From assembly GCA_030267565.1 (NCBI GenBank), contig BRXU01000009.1, forward strand, positions 1,882,001-1,946,000: a DNA stretch of 64,000 bases. Direction: 5' to 3'. The number at the start of each line of letters is the position of its first letter. Within the stretch, counting starts at the first letter, position 1. Origin of the DNA: Pleodorina starrii (taxonomy: Eukaryota; Chlorophyta; Chlorophyceae; Chlamydomonadales; Volvocaceae). The notes under the pieces were generated by a model, which saw only the letters and a program-made list of their open reading frames with translations, was not told the DNA's origin and made no database searches. The position numbers and the translations under genes are program-made. Shown piece by piece: positions 1-11,053 of the stretch.

Positions 1-3000
1 CGGTGCCCCCGGCGCCGCCGTCACCAGCGCCGCCACTGCTGGCGGCGGCAACGCCGCCGCCGCCGCGGGCGGCGGCAAGGCCCCCGGACGTGCCGGCGGC
101 GCTCCCAGCGGCGTCGACGCCGCCCGCCGGGCCCGGCTGCAGCTGCGGCTGCAGACCCTGCTGATTGCGTGGGCGCACCGTCCGGCGCGTGGCGGCTGCT
201 TCCTGACCCACAGCTACCTGCAGGGGCAGGGGCGTATGTTAGGGTGTTGACAGCAGGTGCGGCTGCTGGCGGGAGCGGGGACGTGCTTCGTTGCGGTAGG
301 TAGCAGGCACAAGCTTTGTAAGCTGTTGTTGAGACGGAGGCGGCGGAGACGATAGTGGCTTCACATTTCTCCCATACGGAGACGCCTTGCACGGAACGGA
401 AGTTGAAGGAGGAAAGGTATCGATCTTGAAGCTGGACGGCTGCCACGGAGCAGGCTTCCAGTTACACGGAGCAGGAGGCTCGAACGCATCAGCCTACCGG
501 TGGTCCCATGGGGCCATGTGGATCCATGGGACCCATAGGCCCCATGTGCCCCAGGCCGACCCATGGGCCCCAGGCCGACCCATGGGCCCCAGGTCGGCCC
601 ATGGGCCCCAGGTCGGCCCATGGGCCCCAGGTCGGCCCATGGGCCCCAGGTCGGCCCATGGGCCCCAGGTCGGCCCATGGGCCCCAGGTCAACCCATGGG
701 CCCCAGGTCGGCCCATGGGCCCCAGGTCAACCCATGGGCCCCAGGTCGGCCCATGGGCCCCAGGTCAACCCATGGGCCCCAGGTCGACCCATGGGCCCCA
801 AGCCGGCCCATGGGCCCCAGGCCGGCCCATGGGCCCCAGGCCGACCCATGGGCCCCAGGTCAACCCATGGGCCCCAGGTCGGCCCATGGGCCCCAGGTCG
901 GCACATGGGCCCCAGGCCGACCCATGGGCCCCAGGTCGGCCCATGGGCCCCAGGTCAACCCATGGGCCCCAGGTCGACCCATGGGTCCCAGGCCGACCCA
1001 TGGGTCCCAGGCCGACCCATGGGCCCCAAGCCGGCCCATGGGCCCCAGGTCGACCCATGGGCCCCAGGTCGGCCCATGGGCCCCAGGCCGACCCATGGGC
1101 CCCAGGCGGACTCATGGGCCCCAGGCCGACCCATGGGCCCCAGGTCGGCCCATGGGCCCCAGGCCGGCCCATGGGCCCCAGCCCCCAGGTCGGCCCATGG
1201 GCCCCAGGTCGGCCCATGGGCCCCAGGCCGACCCATGGGCCCCAGGCCGACCCCCATGGATGGGTCCCAGGCCGACCCATGGGCCCCAGGTCGACCCATG
1301 GGCCCCAGGCCGACCCATGAGCCCCAGGCCGACCCATGGGCCCCAGGCCGACCCATGAGCCCCAGGCCGACCCATGGGCCCCAGGCCGACCCATGGGACC
1401 ATGTGGACCCATGAGCCCCAGGCCGACCCATGGGCCCCAGGTCGGCCCATGGGACCATGTGCACCCATGGGACCATGTGGACCCGCTGGACCTATGTGGA
1501 CCTAGGTCTTTCAATCCGAGTGGCGTGCGGCTACACCTCTTCACCTGCAGCAGTCCCAGCGCGCCGAAAGGGCTTGTGGCGGCGGCGGCAGTGGTTGCAG
1601 GGGCGGCGGCGCCGGCGCCGCCCGTGGCAGCGGTGGTTAGTCCGGCTGAAGGCAACAGCAGCGGCGGCGGTGCGGGCAACAACGGCATCAGCGGCGGCAG
1701 CTGCCGCTGCGACGGCAGCGGGCTGCCGGGCTGCGGCGGCGAAGTCACAGAGTCGGCGTGGGGAAGCTCCGCCGCCAGGACACGCTGCGGTTGAGGCGGC
1801 GCCGCCGGCCCACCTGCAGCGACGGCGGCGGCGCTGCCGTCGGTCAAGGGAAAGCCTCGACCACCGTACAGTAGCGGCGGCGGCGCCGCCAGCGGCGGCG
1901 GCCCGCCCGTCCCGGAGAGGACCGACCCAGGGGACGGCAGCGCAGGCAGCAGCAGAGCCTCGCCGTGTGGAGCCCCAGCTCCGAAACCGCCACCGCCGCC
2001 GGCGGCGCCGGTGAGGGCCGCCACGGCAGCGGCGTAGAAGTGCGACGCAGACCCCATGCCAGCCGCCACGGCGCCGCTCCAGGGAGGGAAGGAGCCGAGG
2101 CCGCTGGCGGCGGCGCCGCCCGCTGGGGAGCTGTACGGCGGAGCCGGCGGCGAGAAAGCCTCCGGCAGTGCTAAACCGCCGCCGCCGCCGCCCTCCGGGC
2201 CTGCGGTGGCCATAGGTGGCGGCGGATGCGTCGACCCGCCGCCGCCGCCGGCGGCGGCGAAGGCCGCCGCCGCCGGGCCCGTGGCAGTGGCGGCGGCAGC
2301 CGCCGCCTCTGGGCTGGCCCCGGTGTACGACTGGAATGGCGTAACAATTTGCGGCGGCCGGGGGCACTGATGCTGCTGGTTCGCCGGGAAGGCGGTGACG
2401 TCGCGTGGGAGCTGCGGGAGTGGGAGCGGCAGCTGCGGCGCGGGCACCCGGCCGGCGGTCCCCATCAGACCAGATGCCGGGAACGGAGGCGCCCTGCAGT
2501 CGCCACCGCCGTCGCCACCGTCCTCGCCGCCGCCTCCCCCGCCTGCGGCGGCGGCCGCCCCCGCGCCACCTTCCTACGGTGGTTCAAGCAGGGCCGGGCC
2601 TTACTCCTTCACAGTACGGCAATGTACTGCAATCAGAGTTAACGATACCCACCAAGCACGGCAGCTATTCTCAAGTGCTGCTGCTCGACGGCTCGATGTC
2701 TAACGGATACTGTGTATGCGTGCGTGTGTGAGAGAGATGTAGGGGGCTGCAGCGCCGCTGGAGCTCGCGACCCTCGCTCCAAATTGGAGGGCCACGCCGC
2801 GACACCACCGGCCCACCCTGCATCCCCACGTGCCCCATTGCCCCACGTGCCCATTGCCCCACGTGCACCTGCCCCATGGCCCCATCGGCATCTGACCACC
2901 TCAGCCGCCCCCCGCCCCAGTACGGCCTGCACTCCGTTCACCTCCCTGCGCGCTTCCCGCCTTCTTGTCGTTCTCTTCCCTGCCCTGAACAGCTCCAGGC

Positions 3001-6000
3001 CCCCTAAACCCTCCCCTAAAACCCTAAAACCCTAAAACAAACCTAAAACCCTCTGCACGCTCACCATGGATGCCATGACCGCCATTGCTGCCAGAAACAT
3101 ATCCATTGAGTCCATGCGGCCTCCGGCGGCAAGCAACTGAGCGCCGCCGCCGCCGCCACCGCCGCCATTATCTCCCTCATCGTCTCGACCGTCGGCGGCG
3201 GCGCCGGCATCCCGCTCAGCAGCAGCAGCCGCATTGAGTCCCACCGAACCACGGCCACCAGCAGTAGCAGCGGCCGTAGCAGCAGTAACGGGTGGCGCGC
3301 CGGCCGCGGCCGCCGGCCTGGCACGTGCCGCCAGCTGCGGCGCTGGCGCCGGCTGTAGCAATGATGGCAGGTACGGCTGAAACGCCTGAAAGTGGTGCCG
3401 TAGAGGCTGTAGCTCCAACATGCCCTGCACGCGCACCGTGGATCGAACCGCCTCCGATTCTTCCGCCGCCGCCGCCTCCGGCGGCTCCCTTTTGAGCTGT
3501 ACGGATCGTACGACGGCCGCACCCGATCCTCCCACGCCATCCCCCGGCTCCTCCGACCCATGGGTCACGCCCACGGCTCCCATGATGGCCCTCGCGTCAG
3601 TATCGTACTCGTCGTACGGCATGCCTGGCCCCTCAGCCGCCGCTGCGTTGCCTGGCTGCGACGGTGCAGCCGAGGCTCCCTGGAATCGCGCCGCCGTCGC
3701 CGCCGCCGGGGGCAGCGGCGGCGGCAGCGGCGGTAGCTCCAGGCCTAGCGGGCCCGCCGCCGCCGCTGCCGCCACTGCGTCCTCCGGCGGCGGCGGCTGC
3801 GGCGGCGGCTCTATCAGCTGTGAAGGTGACGGCGGAGCTACGTACGGTGCCAGCGCCGCCAGCAGCTCAGTCACGTCCAACGTGCCGGCCTGAGGGCAAC
3901 GCCGGGAGTAAGAAGATCCGGGGGTAAGAAGAACAGGGGTGGTGACTATGGTGAACGGACCCGGGGTTTGGGGTTGAGTGCAGTACAGCAGATTGGCCCG
4001 TATACGGTAAGCAACGTGTGATATGCGGATGCGGATGACAGCACGTAATCAGCGGCTTTCCGGACAGAGCCCCCTGACCTGCGCCTTCTTACCTCCAGAC
4101 CCGATAGCACCTCCTCGGCGGTGTACGGCAGTTTGGATTCGGATTCGGGCATGTCCCAACACCCCTGGACCACGAGCTGCGCGCCAGGGAGGGAAGGATC
4201 AAGGGGGGAGGCAGGCGCAGGGAGGCGGGAGTACGGCATCGCTCTTGAAGATGTTGAGGGAGGCAAGCGCACCGATAACCCTCTAGGTCTATATACTAAA
4301 GACTATACGACCGATCCATTCCAATAGTACTGGTGACGTTGCAATCCTCCCAACTCCGCTCCACGGGGGCATCTACACTTCTTATTTACGACAGCTTGGC
4401 GTCCTGAGTGCTTTGCCCCGCTCGTCGTCGCCCCGCCGACCCACCGACCCACTCGCTACGGCATCCCCACTGACCCACGGGTCAGTTGGACCCCAGCGTG
4501 AACCCTGAAACAGCCCTGATACCCGGCTCCACCTCCCCCACCGACCCATGGGTCAGCGCGCCCCTCCCTCCCCCCTCCCTCCCTCCCCCCTTCCCTCCCA
4601 CCTTGAGCACCTCCTTGAGCTGCACCTCCCGGCTGTACATGCGCTGCAGCGTCGCCACCTGCACCGATGACGATGAGGAGGATGCCGCAATGTGACATTG
4701 CATAAACCCATAAGTGATAAAAAGTTCAACGTGTCAAAAGTGCTACACGTGTAATTGTTGGTGTTGTTACTGTTATTGTCACTGTCACTGTTACGGTTGA
4801 TGTCGTTAGTGTTTGAAATTACATCTACCGGCACCAGCGGGGGACGCGCTCCCGGTCGACGGCTAGCGCCTGCGGGCCACTCAAATTACAGTGGAGAGTG
4901 GTCACCAAGGAAGGCATCACCCATGCGGCGCCGCACAGACACGCACATACACACACGCAGTCGCGCACACAACTGGCGAGACCCGCAAGCCCCCCCCCGC
5001 CCCCCGCCACCACCACACCCACCCACCCACCAGTCCACCCCCACCTGCATACGCAACTCCTCGTTTCGGACAGCCATGGAGTCCAGCTGGGCCTGGCGGG
5101 AGTCAGGGGGGTTGCGAGGGCGGGGGCCCGGGGGTGACAAAGAAGCCGGTGCTGCAAAGTCCGTGTTTTGGGTTATGGGACTATACTGACGACCCGTGAC
5201 ATGCCGCGCGTCCCCGGTGATTTCTAAGCCCCGGGTGTGGAAGGGAGGTGTGGCTGTGTGAAATGCGCTTCAGCTGCGTCTCCCTCCCTGGCGGGCGGGG
5301 CGGGATACCGGTATTGTCCCCCCGGCGAGCCCCCCTCCCTGGCGTGACGCAGCTCTCCACAACTCTCCGCATCCGCCCACCTCCTCGCCGAGACTCTCTT
5401 GCCCCTTTGCCACCCGATGAGAGCCCCCCTCCCCCCCTGCGTACCACGTGGCTTCGAAACCAGCTGCCGTACCTGCATGTGCGCGATGAACTCCATCTTC
5501 TTGGCGCGGCACTTGCGGGCGGCCAGCCGATTGCGCTCGCGTCGCTGCCTGCCGGGTGCGTGTGTGTGTTTGGTAGGTTACGGCAGGACTTAGGGTTTGG
5601 GTGGGGTTGGGTCGGGTTGGGTCTACTCTGGCCTCTGGTCTCTGGTTGGGTTAATTTGGTTTGGGTCGAGTGTCGCCTTCCAGCGTTCCAGGACATGAAG
5701 AGTGGAGTAATTTCGCAGAAATGTGAACGAGCGTCAGGCCCAAGACAGGGACTGGTCCGACTGGCAACTGGAAATCCAACGGCTTCAACGGCTACGGGAA
5801 TAACATCTAGCCGTACAACCAGCAAGCTGTATAGCTCCCACATACGGTATGGGATGCGCATGGCGGGTCTGAACACCCTATCCCGAACTCCGCTGCGATA
5901 TTTTCTTTTTATCCCAAACTCCCTTTTGAATAGATGTGATTGTACTACGATAGCGCGCGCTCTGTACTCGCCGCACCGCACCGCGCCGCACTCACAAGGT

Positions 6001-8253
6001 CTTGTCGCCGCCCCGACCCCCCCGGGGCACATCCACCATCGCTGCGGCGGCCTCCTCGGCGGCGGCTAGCGCCGTCGCCTCCGCCGCCTCGGCCGCCGCC
6101 GCCACCGCGTCGAACATTGCGTCGCCGCCGCCGGCGCCTGCAGCGGTGCCCAGCTCTCCAAACAGACCCACGGGTCGCTGCCGCTCCGTCGCCGGCGCCG
6201 CCGCCGCCGCCGTCTTGCGCCTCTTGCTTGGCGGCGCCTGTAGGAGCCTGGTTCCGGAGCCACGTGCCCCGCTCGACGGGGCGTGGGTCGGCGCATTCGC
6301 GGCGGCAGGGGCGTCAGCAGCAGCAGCAGCAGCAGCAGGTGGTGGTGGCGGCGCCGCCGCCAGCGCCGTAGCCGCCGCCGTGCGCTTCGCTCCGCTGCTA
6401 CTGCTGTTGCCACCGCCGCCACCGCCGCCGCCCGAGGCCCCAGGGGGAAGCGCTATCTTCAGGCGAAAGGGCGCCAGCGGCGGCAGCCGAGGCGGCAGCG
6501 GCGGCCACATGTCCGCTCCAGCGCCGCCTGCAGGCGGCGGCGCAACTGATCCGGTTGCCGTACCGGGAGGTACGGCAGCCGTGGTGGCGCGAGCCGCCAC
6601 GTTGTCACCTTCATCGTTGTCGTCGGTATCCTCGTCCTCGTCCTCGTCGTCGCTATCCTCCTCCTCATCTTCATCCTCTGGTGTGCCGCCGCCGCCCTTG
6701 CCGTAAGGTAGCAGCTCGCCGCGAATGCCGTACAGGTCCCGCGCGACGGCGGCGATGGTCGCCGCCGCCTGCGCCGCGGCATGACGCGGCCGCCGTCGCG
6801 GCGTCGAGCCGCCGTCGGAGCCGTTGCCCTCCTCAGGCGACGTCCGCCCGCCGCCGCCGCCGCCGCCGCCCGACCGCCGAGCACTCGACGGCGACGTCGA
6901 CGGAGTCTTGTCCGCCCCGGTCGCCGAGCCCATGGCTAATCCAGGGCCCCGACAACACCCAGGCCCCGGCTGCAGTGGACGCAACAGCTGCTGTTGCCGC
7001 GCCTGTTGTGGCGGCGGCGGCGGCACGGCGGTGGTAGCGCCCTTTGGGGCTTGGGGGTCGCAGCTGCCGGCGACAATGCAATGCGGCAGGGGAAGCGCGC
7101 CGCCGCCGCCACTGCCGCTGCCGCTGGCTAAGTGTTGAGCCTGTGCCGTGGCCTGGGGACCCTGCGACGGGGATAGCAGCGGCTTGTGGTGGTGCTGCGC
7201 CGTTGCGGGTCGTTTGATGGGCGGGTGGGGCGGCTGGCCGGGCGGGGGCACCACCCGCGCTGCGGCCTGCTGCCCTTGTTCGCTGCCGTGGCGCTGCCGG
7301 GTCGTCGATTGAGGCGCCGCTTGAGGCTTGAGCGGGCGCTTGTGCTGCTGCGGCGGCGGTTGCTGCTGCTGATGGATAACCGTCCGTTGCTGCTGCGGTG
7401 GCTGCTGCTGCTGCTGTTTCTTGGGCGAAGCTGATTGGTGCGGCGGCTTCGGCTGCGTCTGACGCTGCTCGCGCCCCTCACCCCGCGAGAGGCCACCGCC
7501 GGTAGCCACGCCGCGGCTGCGGGGCTGTCCCGCCTCCGCCGCCGCCCCCGAGGCCGCCAACGTAGGTCGCCCCCTGTGCGCCACGAGATCCGCGGGCAGT
7601 GGCTGCTGCAGCGGCATCAAAATCAGCTGGCCGCTGCTGCTGCCACTAGCGCCAGTACCCCCACCACTGCCGCTGTCACCGCCGCTGTCGCCACCGCCGG
7701 CGCCGCCGCCTGGAGCGGTGGTTTCACCGGCAGTAGCGGGTGTCGGCAGGAGCGAGCGCGGCAGCGGCGCCGCCGGCGCCAATGGCGGGGTCGGCGTCGC
7801 GGCGGCGGCCGCTGCCGCGGCGGCCGCCGCCGTCGCGATCGCGGCGAAGGGTGTGACGGCTGGCACGGCAGCGGCGGTCAGGCCGGCGCGTCCCGCGGCC
7901 TGAACCCCAGCACCGGCGCCCAACGAGCCACGAGGAGGCCCCACGCTACCGCCCCGCATCGCCCCGGCGGCGGCGCCGTTGGCGTCGTGCGAAGCAAGCA
8001 GGGAAGGAAGTACGGCGAGTGGAGTGCCGCCGGTCCCGCCGCCGCCGCCGCCGCCGGTGGCGCCGGACGTGCTGCAGCCGAGCCCGGGACCTGCGCCAGC
8101 AACGCCGCTGCTGCCGCCGTCGGCGGCAGCCGCGTCTTCCTCCGCCGCCAGGGCGGCCGCCGCCAGGGTGTCTAAGGAGCCGAGTCTGGAAGTCTCCAAT
8201 CGGTCGTCCAGGGCACCCAGAAACGCGAGGGAGCCCGTGCGTGAGAGCTCCAT
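1..8253 (-). CDS. Large bZIP transcription factor, 3' end beyond the left edge
   Basis: Probably a nuclear DNA-binding transcription factor; target unknown. Exons (minus strand): 8253-5996, 5548-5473, 5092-5045, 4658-4602, 4176-4093, 3889-3065, 2432 (or 2411)-1545, 217-1. Every junction has GT/AG and keeps phase. The ATG at 8253 opens 752 codons of low-complexity sequence: Ala/Gly/Pro runs, a Gln-rich block, an acidic Asp/Glu block near residues 530-560 and an NLS-like SKRRK near 676. Exon 2 carries the basic region NRLAARKCRAKK, which matches the bZIP N-x7-R signature. Exons 3 and 4 continue a heptad pattern (QAQLDSM, EELRMQVATLQRM, VQLKEVLK). The remaining exons again encode Ala/Gly/Pro-rich sequence. 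At least 1,484 residues are present, far longer than most bZIPs. The bZIP call rests on the basic region and zipper and is strong. Exon 7's acceptor is ambiguous between two in-phase sites, and no specific orthologue is recognised. Confidence 0.85.
541..1460. repeat. 19-bp minisatellite inside a bZIP intron
   Basis: About 48 head-to-tail copies of a 19-bp unit, typically CCCATGGGCCCCAGGTCGG or a variant with GCCGA in place of GTCGG. The unit holds the palindromes CCCATGGG and GGGCCC. Degenerate units continue on both sides (about 505-540 and 1460-1500). The array lies within the intron between exon 7 (ending 1545) and exon 8 (starting 217) of the minus-strand bZIP gene. Three units make 57 bases, or 19 codons, so several frames on both strands stay open by arithmetic; these long ORFs are artefacts. 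Confidence 0.97.
3002..3052 (+). repeat. Interstitial telomere-like repeats (CCCTAAAA)
   Basis: A short imperfect array of CCCTAAAA units (complement TTTTAGGG, the Chlamydomonas-type telomere repeat). It lies just inside the intron that follows exon 6 of the bZIP gene, about 12 bases past the donor at 3064. Confidence 0.85.
5887..5920 (+). repeat. Intronic dispersed repeat, partial copy
   Basis: Short match to the 3' half of the dispersed intron repeat (CTCCGCTGCGATATTTTCTTTTTATCCC-like) seen complete at 53848-53950. It lies in the first intron of the bZIP gene, antisense to that gene. Confidence 0.5.
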
Positions 8254-11053
8254 GCGTCTGTGGGTGGTGCTCGGACGCCGGTTGCCGTCGCAGCCCGGGG
8301 CCGGAACCAGGCGAGGAAAGGGCGGTATCGGGAGCCGACGATGTGTCCGAGCGAGCTGCGGCCTGCGGTATTTTTTTACTACGCTGGGTTTCTCTGGTCA
8401 CAGAAGCCGACAGGCAAATTTGAACTGCAAAGAGGTTGCTGACGTGTTGCAAAATTAAAATCCAGCAGGGAGCGGGCAGACAACACTATTTGTTTCGTGT
8501 GGCCCGCGTTTACGATTACAATTACGTTGCTGCTGAGGGACCGGAAAAGAGCCGGACGGCCGACCACGTTTCAAGCAAAGAGCAAACGTCGTCGTTAAAT
8601 TCGCCGCCCAATTCGTAGCGTGACAATCTGCAATATGCGCTGAAATTCAGGGGGCTGCTGGAGCGGCTGCGACTGAGCTGCTGCTGGGCGGGCGAGGTGG
8701 TCCTTCCGCGCCACTGCCGCTGCCGCCGGCGCCGGGAACCATGACTGGAAGCGGCCTCTAGCAGTGCCACAGCACCAGGTCCCAGAAGCTGAAAGCGCCG
8801 CCAGGGCACACCGCTACAGCCGTGAAGTGCCGTGAGGGTTCGCGGGCTAGGTGTCCGATTATGACCAAGCAGGGACGCTTCGTAGCGACCCCTGGGCCAC
8901 TCGCGGCTCCGCTGCACGAAGGAACACAAAGAAGGAACAATAAAAGGGTTTTGTACACAGGCTATGGCAGATCAGCTCCGTGGGGACAAGTGTCCATGTG
9001 GGTCATGAACTCTTGCGCACACACGCGGCAGCACGCCCAGACAAGATCAAATGCGGAGAGCCGACCGGAGGCGCCGGCGGAGTCGCGACGGCGCGGGAAG
9101 GAGGACTGACTGACAGACAAGACGGACCTGTCCGGACCGCTCCTCGAAATGACGAGATGCAGAACGCTGTTGAAGGTGTGAAAATTATTTGCATCACTCT
9201 TAAAGGCCTGGCCTGGCTGCTCAAGTCGCGGCTATCTGAACGGGCAAGCTGCGAGGGTGGAACACAGCTGGAGGCCAGGCCAGCTGCCGGCTTCGAAGCG
9301 TGCAAAACATAGGCTCGGGCAACTAGTTGGCGTAGCGAAGAGGGAAACGGGTTGCCGGGGTCTTGGGCTTCTTTGATCCGGCGATTGCTAACGGTGGCGT
9401 CAGCGGTTTCGGGGCGTTCGATGGCCCGTTTGTCAGCTCCCCAGGATACGTAGCAGCGTAGGCCTGGACATTGTCGGCTTGAACCACAGCCGACACGAAG
9501 TCGCTCGCAATTTCGCTCCACTGGCATCAAGGCACATGGCCAAGAAGTTTGGGGCTCTGGGGAAGAGTGCCGCGGCTGACGTAATCACGCGCATACCTCG
9601 GACCGGGTTCCGCAAATAAAATATTCGGCCAGCCGTAAACCGCAGACAGGGCTTTCGTACGCCGATCAGGCGCTAAATTTACTGCGAAGCATCGAGCCTC
9701 CGGTGTTGACTTTGCGTTCGCAATCAACTCGGCTTGGCATCGAGCCTCCGGTGTTGACTTTGCGTTCGCAGTCGCCGAGTCCAGCGACGAGCGACTGTGG
9801 GCAGCGGCGAGATTGAAGCTGGGCGCCTAGGGGACTACGGGCTACGGCTTCCTCCTCATTGGCTAGCTTTAGATTACGCGTGTCGTTGGCAACCTTTCAC
9901 ACAACGCCTTGCAGGCAGCGGGCTGATAGGGGCTGTGGGCGGGCGATGGTGGGGTATGCTGCTAGGGGGGGCTGTGACACCAGCAGCGAACGTTCCTTTG
10001 CTCATGGTAGGCGAGCGGAGGGGTCGTTGCTGTCGTTGTTACAGTGGGGCCCACACCTTCGGGAGGGTAGAGCCAGCGGACCAGCTGGCCGTGCAGTGCG
10101 ACGGAGACGACAAGGGCAAACGGAAATCGCACCAAAACCGGAAAGCACAAGTCGCCCGGACAAGGCACGAGCGAACCCGTGGGAAAGTCAACACGGGCAA
10201 GCTTGAAGGGCGGAATTTGGTTTCGGGGCAATCCGGTTTCAGCCATCGAAACGGCAATCACCGCTAGAAAATGCCGCATACTACCAGATTTATTCCGTTA
10301 CAGGCTGCAATTACCCGGATGTTTTGGCGCTTCTACTTCGGGTGTGAACCGTACGATAACCTCTTCGTTTAGAGCCTTGCAAACCTCTCGCCCTTTAAAC
10401 CACGGCGCTATAAGTCACCTTACAAACATTTTTGAGAACGTTGCTCTTTTATGAACATTCTCTATCGGCTAAAAATACGTTTTACTGCCTCAAAGTTTTC
10501 TCCGCCCGAATGACATACTGCGCAGAAATGGGCGTCTCTTCCTAGGTGCTAGTAACATCGAGTCGATATGTCTAATCATGAACGCACCTCGCGTTCGCCT
10601 ATGGCGAGCCGTCGTGTCCGGCGGCACGCGATGGGAGTCAGGTATGCTGCGGGGCGTGAACGGGCATAGTTCATCTGGCTGTCGAGAATATGAAAACGCG
10701 GATCCTGTTCATGTTTTACCATTTGTGTTGCAGCAATGCGCATTCCATGGACGACAGCGCATCGTCTATCTCAAGGTGCGCGAACTGTGTAACAGCCAGC
10801 CGCTAGAGTCGCCAAGGTTCTCACAAATAGCCACAACCTGCCAAAAATATTAACCTTTATTTAATTTCTTCGTGGTGGGTCGGTTTAAGACATGGCCACA
10901 CCGTGTTGACCCACGGGCCCAATCACCAGCCCCGGCTAGCAGGGCAACACACGCCTCGCTGACAGTCTCGCCTCCTTGCGGAAGCCACGCGTGGACCCAA
11001 ACCAACCCTTTCCTGACCCCCTCTACGCTAATCCCACGATCCTGGACCCTCAG
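8254..11053. other. Intergenic region between divergent bZIP and EF-hand genes
   Basis: About 2.8 kb between the bZIP start (minus) and the first supportable EF-hand exon (plus). It should hold both promoters and any unseen 5' exons of the EF-hand gene. It is richer in A and T than the genes, and short ORFs here show no recognisable domain. It contains a tandem 34-bp duplication at 9689-9770 and, at about 10030-10100, a block resembling 32446-32530. Confidence 0.6.
9689..9770. repeat. Tandem 34-bp direct repeat, 48-bp period
   Basis: Identical 34-bp copies lie at 9689-9722 and 9737-9770, separated by 14 bases. Each starts GCATCGAGCCTCC and ends GCGTTCGCA. No coding frame or known site is evident. 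Confidence 0.9.

Noticed and set aside
387..1476. Long ORFs on both strands (up to 323 codons) made of HGPQ/PWAPGRPMGPR-type repeats
   Set aside because: They follow from the 19-bp tandem unit: three units equal 19 codons, so several frames stay open. The array lies in an intron of the bZIP gene.
10578..10853. 91-codon ATG ORF as first exon of the EF-hand gene
   Set aside because: No domain, no convincing donor or phase match to the next exon, and composition like the surrounding intergenic DNA.
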